DNA of 64,000 bases from Siccirubricoccus sp. G192 (GCF_019084075.1 NZ_JAHREN010000001.1:4676501-4740500), one strand, 5' to 3'; shown: positions 22,916 through 32,279, counted from the stretch's first letter. Made by a program: numbers and translations. The notes: generated by a model from the sequence alone, not told the origin.

Positions 22916-23860
22916 TCATCGGGCCTCCGCAAGCTCGACCGGCTCGGTGCTTCCGGCGGCATCCTCGGTGAGGGCGGGGTCCAGCGCCGCGAGCACGGTC
23001 GCGCGGGTCTCGCGCTGCTCCGCCAGGAGAGCCTCGATCGCCGCATAGACCTCACGGAGGCTGAAGGCCCGGCCGCTGCCGCGCGCCAGGAACACGCCCC
23101 CGTTCGGGCCGGCACTGTCGCGCCCGACGACCTCGGCGGCGGAACGGGAGGGCGCCTGCCGCAAGGTGGTCAGGAAGTTGCGCGCGCCAGCCGGGCCAAG
23201 CAGGTGGACGACATAGAGATCGGCCGCCGCGGCCGGGCGGCCGAGAACCTGCGCCAAGCCAGGCCGCTCCTGGGTGATCCGCTCCGCCGCCATCACCGCA
23301 GACAGGCGCGGGTCGTCGCGCAAGGCCAGGATCTCGGCGAGCAGCCGCCTGTCGCGGGTGGTGATGGAGCCATCCCGGGGGTTGGTCGAGAGTGCCGCCG
23401 CATGTCGCGCCAGCCCATGCCGGGGGCCGAAGTCCCGCACCACCTCGAGCCAGGTCGCGCGGGTGAATTGCATCAGCCCGCGGGCGGAAGACCGTGAGTT
23501 CCGGGCCTTCGGGTCGAACCGGCTTTCCTTCCAGGCCAGGGCCAGCAGGAGGGCCGGGTCCGCCCCGGTGGCACGGGCCGCCCCAGCTAGGGCAGAGAGG
23601 ATGGCGGGATCCACCTCCGCCGCGCCATCGGCCGCCGGGGCGGGCGGCGGGCTCGCCGGGGCGCGGGGTGCCGTTACGGCACGGCGCGGGGCGCTGCGGG
23701 GCGCCTGCCTGGCCTGGGCCGCCGGCCGTGCCCGCGCCGCCTGTGCGGGCGCGGCCCGGCGATGATGGCCCTCACCGGCGCGTGTGCCGGCGCTGCCCGC
23801 GGCTGCCACGCCCGGGGCGGCCCAGGAGGCCGCCAGGAGGGAGGCGGCGACGGCGAGCAC
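22916..23860 (-). CDS. Secreted lytic transglycosylase (SLT-like)
   Basis: This protein of about 314 residues has a signal peptide (LAVAASLLAASWAAPGVAAA) and an Ala/Pro/Arg-rich linker. The lysozyme-like domain follows: ALAWKESRFDPKARNSRSS carries the catalytic Glu, and ARGLMQFTRATWLEVVRDFG is the conserved GLMQ region. It should cleave peptidoglycan glycan strands in the periplasm. The GTG start at 23860 is the only in-frame start that leaves a sensible signal peptide. Convergent with ilvA. Confidence 0.8.
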   Translation of the reverse strand: MLAVAASLLAASWAAPGVAAAGSAGTRAGEGHHRRAAPAQAARARPAAQARQAPRSAPRRAVTAPRAPASPPPAPAADGAAEVDPAILSALAGAARATGADPALLLALAWKESRFDPKARNSRSSARGLMQFTRATWLEVVRDFGPRHGLARHAAALSTNPRDGSITTRDRRLLAEILALRDDPRLSAVMAAERITQERPGLAQVLGRPAAAADLYVVHLLGPAGARNFLTTLRQAPSRSAAEVVGRDSAGPNGGVFLARGSGRAFSLREVYAAIEALLAEQRETRATVLAALDPALTEDAAGSTEPVELAEAR

Positions 23861-24534
23861 GCCGGCAAGGCGGGCACCGCGCCGCCGCGGAAAGCCGGGA
23901 GCACAGGAATTCGAAACGCGCCGCGGGGGGCGGCGCGAAGGTCCGGAAGGGGCAAAGCAGTGGTCTCCCTGGGGGGCTGGGGAGGTGGCGAAGCCTGTGT
24001 GCGGGAGCAGGAACGCCGGAAGAACCGGCCGGATTTCAACGTCCCGTAGCTTTATCGGTGGCCGGGGGGGGCTGATGGGATCGTATCCAGAGCGACCCCT
24101 CTACCGAAAAGCGTTATGGAATAGCGGGAAATACCGCGTTTTCTTTATGCTCTCCTTCGTTCTGCTGCTGATGTTCCGTGTATTCCTGCGGTCCTACAAT
24201 CGGATGTCTTTCGGTTCCAATGGAAAATTTCCGGCATCGGCATCGGCGCGTCCGATCATTACGCTTCGCCGTTCAGCCCATTTCGCCACTGGCTCCGCCG
24301 GCCCTGCGACGGATTTCGCCCGTCCTGGCCGGAAATCATGCAGCGGGGCCGGCAGGCAGGGGCGCTTCCGGCCCGCCCCGGCCGCAGGATTCCAGGAACC
24401 AGTGGACGCCCCCTGGGGCTATCCCGCCCTGCCAGGTATTTCGGCCTCGCCGGCGGCCTGGAATGCGGCACGGGCCTTGCACCCTCGGGCCGATTCAGAC
24501 CTCCGGGCCATGCGGCCCTGTGGTCATCGGTCGC
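23861..24534. other. Gene-poor intergenic region
   Basis: These 674 bp have no convincing coding sequence. About 24060-24300 is notably AT-richer than the surroundings. The only recognisable structure is one copy of repeat family B near 24487-24530, just before the Lrp gene end. Confidence 0.5.
24487..24530 (-). repeat. Short dispersed repeat, family B, copy 1
   Basis: On the minus strand it reads CCGATGACCACAGGGCCGCA then TGGCCCGGAGGTCTGAATCGG. The middle GGGCC-GCAT-GGCCC is a small stem. Related copies lie at 32705-32810 (two) and 43108-43148. Confidence 0.65.
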
Positions 24535-25014
24535 TCAGCCCGCCACCGGCACCCCCGCCTCGTCCTTGGCCGTGCGGATGGTCTGCAATGTCTGCACCCG
24601 CGCCACCGGCCCGGCTGCGGTGAGCTTCGCGGTCAGCGCATTCTCATGCGCCGTGTCGCGCGCCACCAGGCGCAGCAGGAAATCGCCGCCGCCGCGGATC
24701 ATGTGGCATTCCCGCACCTCCGGCCAGTCCTGCACCATGCCCTCGAAGGCGGTGAGCACCGCCTCCTTCTGGCTCTCCAGCCCGACCAGGGCGAAGAAGG
24801 TGATCTCATAGCCCAGCGCCACGGGGTCGAGATCGGCATGGTAGCCGCGGATGATCCGCTCCTCCTCCAGCCGGCGCACGCGGCGGAGGCAGGGCGGCGC
24901 GGAGAGGCCGACCCGGCGGGCCAGTTCCACATTGGTCATGCGGCCGTCCTGTTGCAGCTCCGCCAGGATCTGCAGGTCGACTTCGTCGAGGGATGGGTCG
25001 TGGTCGATGGTCAT
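24535..25014 (-). CDS. Lrp/AsnC-family transcriptional regulator
   Basis: This 159-residue protein has an N-terminal winged helix (DLQILAELQQDGRMTNVELA then RRVGLSAPPCLRRVRRLEEE) and a C-terminal RAM ligand-binding domain (ALGYEITFFALVGLESQKEA ... CHMIRGGGDFLLRLVARD). It is the typical single-gene local Lrp regulator, probably responding to an amino acid. The ATG at 25014 is chosen because it aligns with family starts. It is divergent from trxB with 137 bp between, so it may regulate trxB or itself. Confidence 0.88.
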   Translation of the reverse strand: MTIDHDPSLDEVDLQILAELQQDGRMTNVELARRVGLSAPPCLRRVRRLEEERIIRGYHADLDPVALGYEITFFALVGLESQKEAVLTAFEGMVQDWPEVRECHMIRGGGDFLLRLVARDTAHENALTAKLTAAGPVARVQTLQTIRTAKDEAGVPVAG

Positions 25015-25151
25015 GCGCTCGTGTTTCGTTGCCGCGATCAGGCTTCTGGCGCAATATCCTTGCACGGCGCCGCGGCCGCAAGGCTTCCGCTTGTGGAAGG
25101 CCGCCATCTGCCAAATATGCTGTTCCAGTTCATTCCGCCGGGAATCCGCCA

Positions 25152-26129
25152 GTGTCCGTCACCCATGCCACCCGCCTGCTGATCCTGGGCGCCGGCCCCG
25201 CCGGTTATACCGCGGCCATCTATGCCGCGCGCGCCGGGCTCAAGCCCCTGGTCGTGGCCGGACTGCAGCCCGGCGGGCAGCTCACCATCACCACCGATGT
25301 CGAGAACTACCCGGGCTTCGCCGAGACCATCCAGGGCCCCTGGCTGATGGACCAGTTCCGCGCCCAGGCCGAGCATGTCGGCGCCGGCGTCATCCAGGAC
25401 GTGATCACCCGGGTGGACCTCTCCGCCCGGCCCTTCCTGGCGGAGGGCGATTCGGGGGACATCTACCGGGGCGATTCGCTGGTCATCGCCACCGGCGCGC
25501 AGGCGCGCTGGCTCGGCATCCCCGGGGAGAAGGAATTGTCGGGCTTCGGCGTCTCCGCCTGCGCCACCTGCGACGGCTTCTTCTTCCGCGGCAAGGAGGT
25601 CGCGGTGATCGGCGGCGGCAATACGGCGGTGGAGGAGGCGCTCTATCTCTCCAACCTGGCGGCCAAGGTCACGCTGATCCATCGCCGCGACAGCCTGCGG
25701 GCCGAGCGCATCCTGCAGGAACGCCTCTTCGCCAAACCGAACATTACCGTCCTCTGGGACCTGGTGGCGGAGGAGGTGCTGGGCACCGAGGGCCGGTTCC
25801 GCGCCGTGCGGGCGCTGGCGCTCCGCAACGCCAGAACCGGGGCGCGCAGCGAGCTGCCCTTCGATGGCGTCTTCGTGGCCATCGGCCACGACCCCGCCAC
25901 CGCGCTGTTCCGCGGCCAGCTCGGCATGGATGCGGAGGGCTATATCCTGACCGAACCAGGCAGCACCCGCACCAGCCAGCCCGGCGTCTTCGCCGCCGGC
26001 GATGTGCAGGACCGCATCTTCCGCCAGGCCGTCACCGCCGCCGGCACCGGCTGCATGGCGGCGCTGGAGGCGGAGAAGTGGCTGGCGCATATGCCGGCGG
26101 ATGCGCCGTCCCTGGCGGCCTACGATTGA
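25152..26129 (+). CDS. trxB: Thioredoxin-disulfide reductase
   Basis: This 325-residue flavoenzyme uses NADPH to reduce thioredoxin. It has the FAD motif LILGAGPAGYTAAIYAARAG, the redox-active CATC in VSACATCDGFFF, the NADPH motif VIGGGNTAVEEALYLSNLA, and a C-terminal FAD site FAAGDVQDRIFRQAVTAAG. Normal length. A GTG start at 25152 is chosen because it places the FAD motif at the usual distance from the N terminus. The stop overlaps the next LysR gene (TGATG), so both are co-translated. Confidence 0.95.
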   Translation: MSVTHATRLLILGAGPAGYTAAIYAARAGLKPLVVAGLQPGGQLTITTDVENYPGFAETIQGPWLMDQFRAQAEHVGAGVIQDVITRVDLSARPFLAEGDSGDIYRGDSLVIATGAQARWLGIPGEKELSGFGVSACATCDGFFFRGKEVAVIGGGNTAVEEALYLSNLAAKVTLIHRRDSLRAERILQERLFAKPNITVLWDLVAEEVLGTEGRFRAVRALALRNARTGARSELPFDGVFVAIGHDPATALFRGQLGMDAEGYILTEPGSTRTSQPGVFAAGDVQDRIFRQAVTAAGTGCMAALEAEKWLAHMPADAPSLAAYD

Positions 26130-27022
26130 TGCCGCTGGATTGGGACAAGCTCCGCGTCTTCCACGCGGTGGCCGAGGCCGGCAGCTTCACCCATGCCGGG
26201 GAGACGCTGAACCTCAGCCAATCCGCCGTCTCCCGGCAGATCCAGGCGCTGGAGGAATCGCTGCAGGTGCCGCTGTTCCACCGGCACGCCCGCGGCCTGA
26301 TCCTGACCGAGCCGGGCGAGACGCTGAACCGCACGGTCCGCGAGGTCTTCGCCAAGCTGGCGATGACCGAGGCGCTGCTGACGGAAAGCCGGGAACGCCC
26401 GGCCGGGCGCCTCAAGATCACCAGCACCACCGGCTTCGGCAGTTGCTGGCTGGCGCCGCGGCTGCAGCGCTTCCTGGTGCTCTATCCAGATGTCTCGGTG
26501 ACGCTGCTGCTGGATGATTCCGACCTCGATCTCGCGATGCGGGAGGCCGATGTGGCGATCCGCATGCACCCGCCGCGCCAGCCGGACCTGATCCAGCGCC
26601 ACCTAGCCGGCTTCGGCTGGCGGGTCTGCGGCGCCCCCACCTATCTCAAAGCCGCCGGCATCCCGCAGCGCGCCGAGGATCTGGACGCGCATCGGCTGAT
26701 CGTCTGGGGCGACCATCGGCCGCCGATCGACGAGGTGAACTGGCTTTCCGAAGCCGGCCGTCGCCCCGGCGCGCCGCGCCGCACCGCGGTGGAGGTGAAC
26801 AGCCTCACCGGCATGCTGCGCGCGGTGCAAAGCGGCCTCGGCTTGGCCGCCCTGCCGGACTACATGGGCCGGGACCTGGATGGGCTTTTGCAGGTGCTGC
26901 CGGAGCTGAAGGCCCCCCGCCTCGACGCCTATTTCGTCTATCCCGAGGAAATGCGGCACTCCAAGCGGGTATCGGTGTTCCGGGACTTCCTGGTGGCGGA
27001 GCTGGCGACACCCCCCGCCTGA
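26129..27022 (+). CDS. LysR-family transcriptional regulator downstream of trxB
   Basis: This 297-residue protein has a winged helix in residues 5-65 (DWDKLRVFHAVAEAGSFTHA then LNLSQSAVSRQIQALEESLQ) and an effector-binding domain (GRLKITSTTGFGSCWLAPRL). The ATG overlaps the trxB stop. Co-translation suggests a role tied to redox state, but the inducer is unknown. Confidence 0.9.
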   Translation: MPLDWDKLRVFHAVAEAGSFTHAGETLNLSQSAVSRQIQALEESLQVPLFHRHARGLILTEPGETLNRTVREVFAKLAMTEALLTESRERPAGRLKITSTTGFGSCWLAPRLQRFLVLYPDVSVTLLLDDSDLDLAMREADVAIRMHPPRQPDLIQRHLAGFGWRVCGAPTYLKAAGIPQRAEDLDAHRLIVWGDHRPPIDEVNWLSEAGRRPGAPRRTAVEVNSLTGMLRAVQSGLGLAALPDYMGRDLDGLLQVLPELKAPRLDAYFVYPEEMRHSKRVSVFRDFLVAELATPPA

Positions 27023-27047
27023 TATGCGCTGGCTGCATGGGTGATGG

Positions 27048-27201
27048 CCGGTTTCACCAAGCCAACATAACACCACCAGGAGTAGCCTATGGTCGTTCCG
27101 GCGGGTTCCGCCGGATAGGGTCTTCGGATCCTTCGTCTCCCAGACGTGAAGCCTCCCTGTTGACTTGCCCGCCAATCCAATGGGTTGGCGGGCTTTCTTT
27201 T
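27048..27201 (+). ncRNA. Structured RNA candidate resembling alphaproteobacterial 6S RNA
   Basis: This 150-nt non-coding stretch after lysR ends in its own terminator. Outer pairing CAAGCCAAC (27057-27065 region) with GTTGACTTG (27160-27168 region) and inner pairing CAGGAG with CTCCCTG enclose a terminal part with the stable stem TCCGGCGG/CCGCCGGA. The 3' strand ACGTGAAGCCTCCCTGTTGA resembles, from memory, the conserved 3' half of 6S RNA in this class. 6S RNA binds sigma-70 RNA polymerase in stationary phase. Covariance search would decide; other small-RNA identities remain possible. Confidence 0.5.
27167..27201 (+). terminator. Rho-independent terminator of the small RNA candidate
   Basis: GCCCGCCAA (27167-27175) pairs with TTGGCGGGC (27185-27193), with a short extra CC/GG pairing inside the loop, followed by TTTCTTTT. 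Confidence 0.85.
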
Positions 27202-27449
27202 CACAGGCGATGGCATTGCGAAAGGCGGCCCGACGCGGATGCGGCGAGTCCCGGGCCTGGCGGCTTCATTGCCAATTCCGCAAAATCTCCGCCGGGCGAT
27301 GGCCCATGGGCTGCATTGGCCGCAGTGCTCGCATGCTCACGCAAGGACGGCGCAAGCGCACCGCCCGGATGGCAACCCGCAACCGGGGGCAGCCGCCTCT
27401 CCGCCTCTGGCCCGCCGGCGCCCCGCATCGGCGCACCAAGCGGGCGGGC

Positions 27450-27957
27450 CTAGATGCGCTCAACCTCATCGCGCAGGAAGTAGAGCGAGATGGGCCGGTC
27501 CTGTTCCGGCCCGTCGGTGAGGCGGAGCTTGATAACCTCCCCCCTGCACGCTTTCCGGAGTCCATCGGCTGACGCGGAAGACCGTCATGCACCGGCCATC
27601 CTGATGCGCCTGCACCAACAATCGAGGGCTGGCCCCGCCTGTCTCGCGTAGCCTGCGCAGGATGAGGAGCGCCTGCGGATCCGCACAGCCGACGATGCCG
27701 TCCGCGGTGACCCGATAGACCGATTCGGGGCCCGGCATGGGCTGGTCCGCCCCTTCGGGGGTCTTTGAAGCCTCGGCCTCCGAAGGGGTATCGCTTTCAG
27801 CCTGCTCGGCGCTCGTCGCCCGAGGAGGGGAGGCCGGCGCGGGCGGGGCGGGCTTGTGCTGCCGCACCGCAGCCGGCCGCACCCGCTCCTGCGGCAAGGG
27901 CTGGGCAGTGCAGGCAGCCAGCAGGGCTGAAACCGCCATCGGCAGTGCGATGCGCAT
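27450..27957 (-). CDS. Small lipoprotein (frame broken by one extra base)
   Basis: The gene encodes a protein of about 168 residues. It has a lipoprotein signal with lipobox (MRIALPMAVSALLAACTAQP), a Pro/Ala/Ser-rich linker, then a small conserved-looking domain (SVYRVTADGIVGCADPQALL ... RCMTVFRVSRWTPESVQ). A 6-C run at 27539-27544 shifts the frame; with five bases the sequence continues GEVIKLRLTDGPEQDRPISL and ends DEVERI. It should be anchored to a membrane facing the periplasm. No family recognised. Confidence 0.65.
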
Positions 27958-28056
27958 GGGAACCATGGATTGCAGAAGGCATCCGAAATGTCTAATCCGC
28001 AGTGGCATCCACAGCGGCGAATGCTACAGCTATGCGGCAGCGGCACATGGGGGGAC

Positions 28057-30066
28057 ATGCCTGAAGTGCGGCCCAAAGGCAATCTTCCGCCCGCGCCCGG
28101 AAGAGGCGCAGGAGCCCGGCTTGCAGCCAAATACCTGGCAGTGGCCGTCGCGGTCGGGATAGGGCCTGTTGTCGCCGGGCTTTCGGCATTCCAGGGGGAT
28201 CAGGCCGGGACTGCTCGCCTCGAGGCCTTGGCGGAGTCCGCCCGGAGCCTGGCTGCGGCGGCTGACGCCGAACTCTCACGCTACGCCGAAAGCCTCGCGA
28301 TCCTGGCCGCCTCTCCCCTGCTGGACCGTCCGGCGGCGAACCTGCGGGAGTTGGATGCCCAGGCCAGGGCGACCGCGGGAGTGCTCGGGGTTCCGGTCGC
28401 GGTCGCCGATACGTCGCTTGCGCAACTCGTCAATACGGCCGCCTCGTTCGGAACCTTGCTGCCCGGCCTTGGCGACGCCGCCGTTGCACTGAGGGCGCTG
28501 GAATCCGGATCGGTTGCCTATGGCGAGCAGCTTGCCGCCGGGGCGGACCAGGCCCCTCCCGCGGCCGTGGTTGCCGCCCCCGTCAGGCGCGATGGCGCAG
28601 ACGTCGCGGTGGTGGCCACCCGGATCGAGGCATCGCAACTCGGACGCGCTGTCGGCACCATGGCGCGCGAGGGAAGGGCAGCAGCCCTTGCCGACCGGAA
28701 TGGGCGCGTCATCGCCTCGAATACCCGGTTGCCATATCGCGCGCTGCCCGCCACCTCCGGCCAGGGAGCCCGCCCCACCGGATCGGGCCGGGCAAGCGCC
28801 GCAGACGGCACCGCTTTCCTCTACGCGACCAGCCCTCTTCGGACGGTCCCTGGCTGGACGCTCATCACCAGTGAGCCGGCGCGGGCGATACCCCTCTGGT
28901 CTGCGGCCCTGCCCAGCTTTCTCGGAGCGGGTCTTGCCGCATCGATCGCGGTGCTGGCGATCGGATCGGCACGCCGCCGCCGTCCTCGGGAGCGGGTTGC
29001 CGAGGGAATTCTCGTGGCGGAAAGGGCGCGTGCCGCGGCGGAGGACAGCGAGGCCGAGGCGCTGCGGACGCTCTCCGAGCTGAAGCGATTGCACGACACC
29101 ATCCCCGTCGGCCTCGCCCTGCTCGGCCGGGACCGCCATTTCCTTTCGGTCAATGCGAAGCTCGCCGCCGTGGCCGGCATCTCCGGGGCCGAGCATATCG
29201 GACGCTGCCCATCGGATGTGCTCCCGCCAGGCATCGCGGAGCCGATCGAGGATGCGCATCGCCGGGTCCTTGCCACCGGGCGGCCGGTCATGGAACTCCC
29301 CTTGTCCGGAGAGGCGCCGGGCACGGTGCGCAATACCCGCCATTTCCTTGCGAGCTGCCACCCCGTCCAGGACGGCGAAGGGCGCAATACCGGCGTCAGC
29401 ATCGTCCTGCAGGATGTGACGGAGCGCATCCGGGCGGAGAAGGGGCGCGAGCTCCTCGTTCGGGAGCTGAACCACCGGGTGAAGAACACCCTGGCCACGG
29501 TGCAGTCCATCGCCAATGCCACCCTCCGCCGCACCGGCGCGAATCCCCAGCGCCTCAGCGCCGACCTGGGGGCGAGGCTGCGGGCGCTGGCCCGCGCCCA
29601 TGACCTGCTCACCACCCATGCATGGGAGGCCGCCGACCTTGCCGAGATCGCCCGCGCCGCCCTGGCGCCCTGGCTGGACGGCATGCCGGCGCGGCTCATG
29701 ATCGATGGACCGTCCGGCGTTTTCCTGCGCCCCCGGCAGGCGCAGGCTGTGGTCCTGGCGCTGCACGAGCTTGCAACCAATGCGGCGAAGCATGGCGCGC
29801 TCTCCCGCGAGGCGGGATGCGCCAGCCTCCGGTGGCGCACGGAATCCGACGGGCAGACGATCATGGAATGGGTCGAGACCGGCGGACCGGCCGTGGTCGA
29901 GCCGCCCCACGAGAAGCGGGGCTTCGGAACGCGCCTCCTGGAACGGGCCCTGGTCTCGGATCTCGGCTCGGGAACCGAGGTTCGCCTTGTCTTCGCGCCG
30001 GAGGGATTGCGGGCCCATGTCGCCTTCAGGCACGACAACAGCATGCCCGAGGAGGTTGCCGCCTAG
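28057..30066 (+). CDS. Membrane sensor histidine kinase, PAS + HWE class
   Basis: This protein of about 669 residues has a membrane segment near residue 25 (YLAVAVAVGIGPVVAGLSAF), an extracytoplasmic cache-like sensor of about 250 residues, a second membrane segment (LPSFLGAGLAASIAVLAIGS), a coiled linker, and a PAS domain (KRLHDTIPVGLALLGRDRHF). The kinase core has its phospho-acceptor His in VRELNHRVKNTLATVQSIAN and ATP-binding motifs LALHELATNAAKHGALSREA and RGFGTRLLERAL, as in HWE kinases. No regulator is adjacent. The start is uncertain: ATG 28057 is preferred, with 28021 possible. Confidence 0.85.
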   Translation: MPEVRPKGNLPPAPGRGAGARLAAKYLAVAVAVGIGPVVAGLSAFQGDQAGTARLEALAESARSLAAAADAELSRYAESLAILAASPLLDRPAANLRELDAQARATAGVLGVPVAVADTSLAQLVNTAASFGTLLPGLGDAAVALRALESGSVAYGEQLAAGADQAPPAAVVAAPVRRDGADVAVVATRIEASQLGRAVGTMAREGRAAALADRNGRVIASNTRLPYRALPATSGQGARPTGSGRASAADGTAFLYATSPLRTVPGWTLITSEPARAIPLWSAALPSFLGAGLAASIAVLAIGSARRRRPRERVAEGILVAERARAAAEDSEAEALRTLSELKRLHDTIPVGLALLGRDRHFLSVNAKLAAVAGISGAEHIGRCPSDVLPPGIAEPIEDAHRRVLATGRPVMELPLSGEAPGTVRNTRHFLASCHPVQDGEGRNTGVSIVLQDVTERIRAEKGRELLVRELNHRVKNTLATVQSIANATLRRTGANPQRLSADLGARLRALARAHDLLTTHAWEAADLAEIARAALAPWLDGMPARLMIDGPSGVFLRPRQAQAVVLALHELATNAAKHGALSREAGCASLRWRTESDGQTIMEWVETGGPAVVEPPHEKRGFGTRLLERALVSDLGSGTEVRLVFAPEGLRAHVAFRHDNSMPEEVAA

Positions 30067-30171
30067 AGCATGATGCGTTCACCTTCGTTCACGCATCATG
30101 CTCCAGGCCTTTGTTTGATCGCGTGATTCACGCTTTTCGGTGCGAGCACCTCAAGCGATCACGCTCTAGTG
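30063..30171. repeat. Palindromic intergenic repeat, CTAGAGC-ended
   Basis: This 109-bp unit begins CTAGAGCATGATGCG and ends GCGATCACGCTCTAG, so its two ends are inverted copies. Inside is a 13-bp perfect hairpin GAGCATGATGCGT/ACGCATCATGCTC (30066-30103, 12-nt loop). The left end overlaps the TAG stop of the kinase gene. The related CTAGAGCAGAT ... ATCTGCTCTA lies at 22755. Confidence 0.7.
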
Positions 30172-30513
30172 GCCCGATCCTGACGCTTGGTCCCCAAGCG
30201 CCAGGTGAATCGGCCCACCAAACCAAGGCTCGTGGTGCAAATCCAACGGTCCTTTCCGTTGGATTTGCACCACCAGGGGTTGCGCCCCCCGGAATTGCCG
30301 ACGCCGGCGGATTCACGGATGCGGAGCGGATCGCCCTCGGCCTCGCCGGTATTGCAGGATGGGCCATCGGATTGCTTGCGGGCCTGCGGAAAGGATGATG
30401 GCATGGGCGATCCCCTGCACCGCATCAGGACCAGTCCCGAACATACCCGGCATGGCCGATCCATCAGGCACCGCACCACACATGGACTGCGCCACCCCCG
30501 CCGGCGCGCCGCG
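30172..30513. other. Gene-poor region with a perfect hairpin
   Basis: These 342 bp hold no supported gene. They contain a weak GGCCCGAT ... ATCGGCCC dyad (about 30173-30216) and an 18-bp perfect inverted repeat GTGGTGCAAATCCAACGG (30232-30249) with its complement (30256-30273) and a 6-nt loop. No T-run follows the hairpin, so it is not a classical terminator. Confidence 0.6.
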
Positions 30514-32172
30514 ATGATGCGCCGGGCTTCGCTGCTGCTGGCGGGCCTTGCGGTCTTCGCGCCCGCCAAGGCCCAGACGCCGCGTGACACCCTCACCATC
30601 GGCATCACGCAGTTCCCCTCCACCTTCCACCCCAATATCGAGAACATGGCGGCGAAGTCCTATGTGCTCGGCTTCGCCCGCCGGCCACTCACCGCCTATG
30701 ACCCGGACTGGCAACTCGCCTGCCTGCTCTGCGAGCAGGTGCCGAGCCTGGAGAATGGCGGTGCCCGGCTGGAGACCACGCCGGAGGGCAAGCCCGGCAT
30801 CCGCGTCACCTGGCGCCTCCGCGCCGATGCCCGCTGGGGCGATGGCACGCCGGTTTCGGCGGAAGACCTGCGCTTCGCCTGGGAGGCCGGGCGCGACCCG
30901 GCCACCGGCTTCGGCCCCGCCGAATTCTACCGTTCCGCCTATGAGCTGATCGTGGAGGATGCGCGCAGCGTCACCCTCCGCTTCGACCGCGTAACCTTCG
31001 ATTTCGCCAGCGCCGGCGATTTCCAGCCCCTGCCCACGCATCTCGAACGCGCCCGCTGGGAGGCCGAGCCGCGCGCCTATCGCAACCGCACCGCCTATGA
31101 CACCGAAACCGCCAATCCCGGCCTCTGGAACGGCCCCTACCGCATCACCGCGGTGCAGCCCGGTGCCGGCGTGACGCTGGAGCGGAACCCGGCCTGGCCC
31201 GGCCCCGCCCCCGCCTTCCGCCGCATCCAGATCCGCAGCATCGAGAATACTGCGGCGCTGGAGGCGCAATTGCTCGCCGGCCAGCTCGACATGATCAGCG
31301 GCGAGCTGGGCCTGCCGGTGGAGCAGGCCGCCGCGCTGGAACGCCGCACCGGCCAGCGCTTCCGCATCACCTACAAGCCCGGCCTGATCTATGAGCATCT
31401 CGACCTGCAGCACGACAACCCGGCGCTGGCCGATCTGCGGGTCCGGCAGGCGCTGCTGCTGGCCGCCGACCGTGCGCAGATCGTGGCCCGGCTCTTCGAG
31501 GGGCGGCAGACGGTGGCGCATGGCAGCGTCAATCCGCTCGATCCCATGCATGACCCGGGCGTGCGGCAATGGGGCTTCGACCCCGCCCGCGCCAATGCGC
31601 TGCTGGAGGAGGCCGGCTGGCGGCGCGGCCCCGATGGCATCCGCCGCAACGCCGCCGGCGAGCGCCTGGGCTTCGAGCTGATGACCACCGCCGGCAACCG
31701 CGCGCGGGAGGCGGTGCAGCAGGTGCTGCAGGGCATGTGGCGCGCGGTGGGCATCGAGACGCGCATCAGGAACGAGCCGCCGCGCGTGTTCTTCGCGGAA
31801 ACCCTCTCCCGCCGGCGCTTCCAGGGCCTGGCGCTGTTCGCCTGGATCAGCGGGCCGGAAAGCGTGCCGCGCAGCAGCCTGCATTCGGAGGAGATACCGC
31901 GTGCCGAGCGCAATTGGTCCGGCCAGAATTACGGCGGCTGGCACAATGCCGAGATGGATGCGCTGCTGGAGGCGCTGCCGCAGGAGCTCGACCGCGAAAA
32001 GCGCCGCGCCCTCTGGTCACGGCTGCAGGCGATCTATGCGGAGGAATTGCCCTCCCTGCCACTGTGGTTCCGCGCCGATGCGCATGTCTGGCCGTCCTGG
32101 CTGCAAGGCGTGCGGCCTACCGGGCATCTGAACCCCACCTCGCTCTGGGTGGAGGAGTGGCGGGTGCGGTAG
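30514..32172 (+). CDS. Periplasmic peptide/nickel-type ABC substrate-binding protein
   Basis: This 552-residue family-5 solute-binding protein has a signal peptide (MMRRASLLLAGLAVFAPAKA, cleavage before QTPRD). Family features include the N-terminal strand DTLTIGITQFPSTFHPNIEN, the lobe ARWGDGTPVSAEDLRFAWEA and the domain LADLRVRQALLLAADRAQIV. It would deliver oligopeptides or similar ligands to an ABC permease. No permease or ATPase gene is adjacent, so it is an orphan whose partner lies elsewhere. Start: ATG 30514 gives the signal peptide. Confidence 0.9.
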   Translation: MMRRASLLLAGLAVFAPAKAQTPRDTLTIGITQFPSTFHPNIENMAAKSYVLGFARRPLTAYDPDWQLACLLCEQVPSLENGGARLETTPEGKPGIRVTWRLRADARWGDGTPVSAEDLRFAWEAGRDPATGFGPAEFYRSAYELIVEDARSVTLRFDRVTFDFASAGDFQPLPTHLERARWEAEPRAYRNRTAYDTETANPGLWNGPYRITAVQPGAGVTLERNPAWPGPAPAFRRIQIRSIENTAALEAQLLAGQLDMISGELGLPVEQAAALERRTGQRFRITYKPGLIYEHLDLQHDNPALADLRVRQALLLAADRAQIVARLFEGRQTVAHGSVNPLDPMHDPGVRQWGFDPARANALLEEAGWRRGPDGIRRNAAGERLGFELMTTAGNRAREAVQQVLQGMWRAVGIETRIRNEPPRVFFAETLSRRRFQGLALFAWISGPESVPRSSLHSEEIPRAERNWSGQNYGGWHNAEMDALLEALPQELDREKRRALWSRLQAIYAEELPSLPLWFRADAHVWPSWLQGVRPTGHLNPTSLWVEEWRVR

Positions 32173-32279
32173 GCGGGCCGGCCGATGCTCCCGCGCCGCG
32201 GTCACGACCAAGTGCATGCCATTGGCGATCCCGCCCGGCCTAGGCTCCGCCGACAGCAACGGGAGGGCAGAACCGCCCC

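Noticed and set aside
23784..24623. Possible gene in the gene-poor region before the Lrp gene
   Set aside because: Composition and residue pattern look random; no ribosome site and it overlaps the Lrp 3' end.
30232..30273. Terminator for the kinase gene
   Set aside because: The hairpin is perfect but no T-run follows and it lies 166 bp from the stop.
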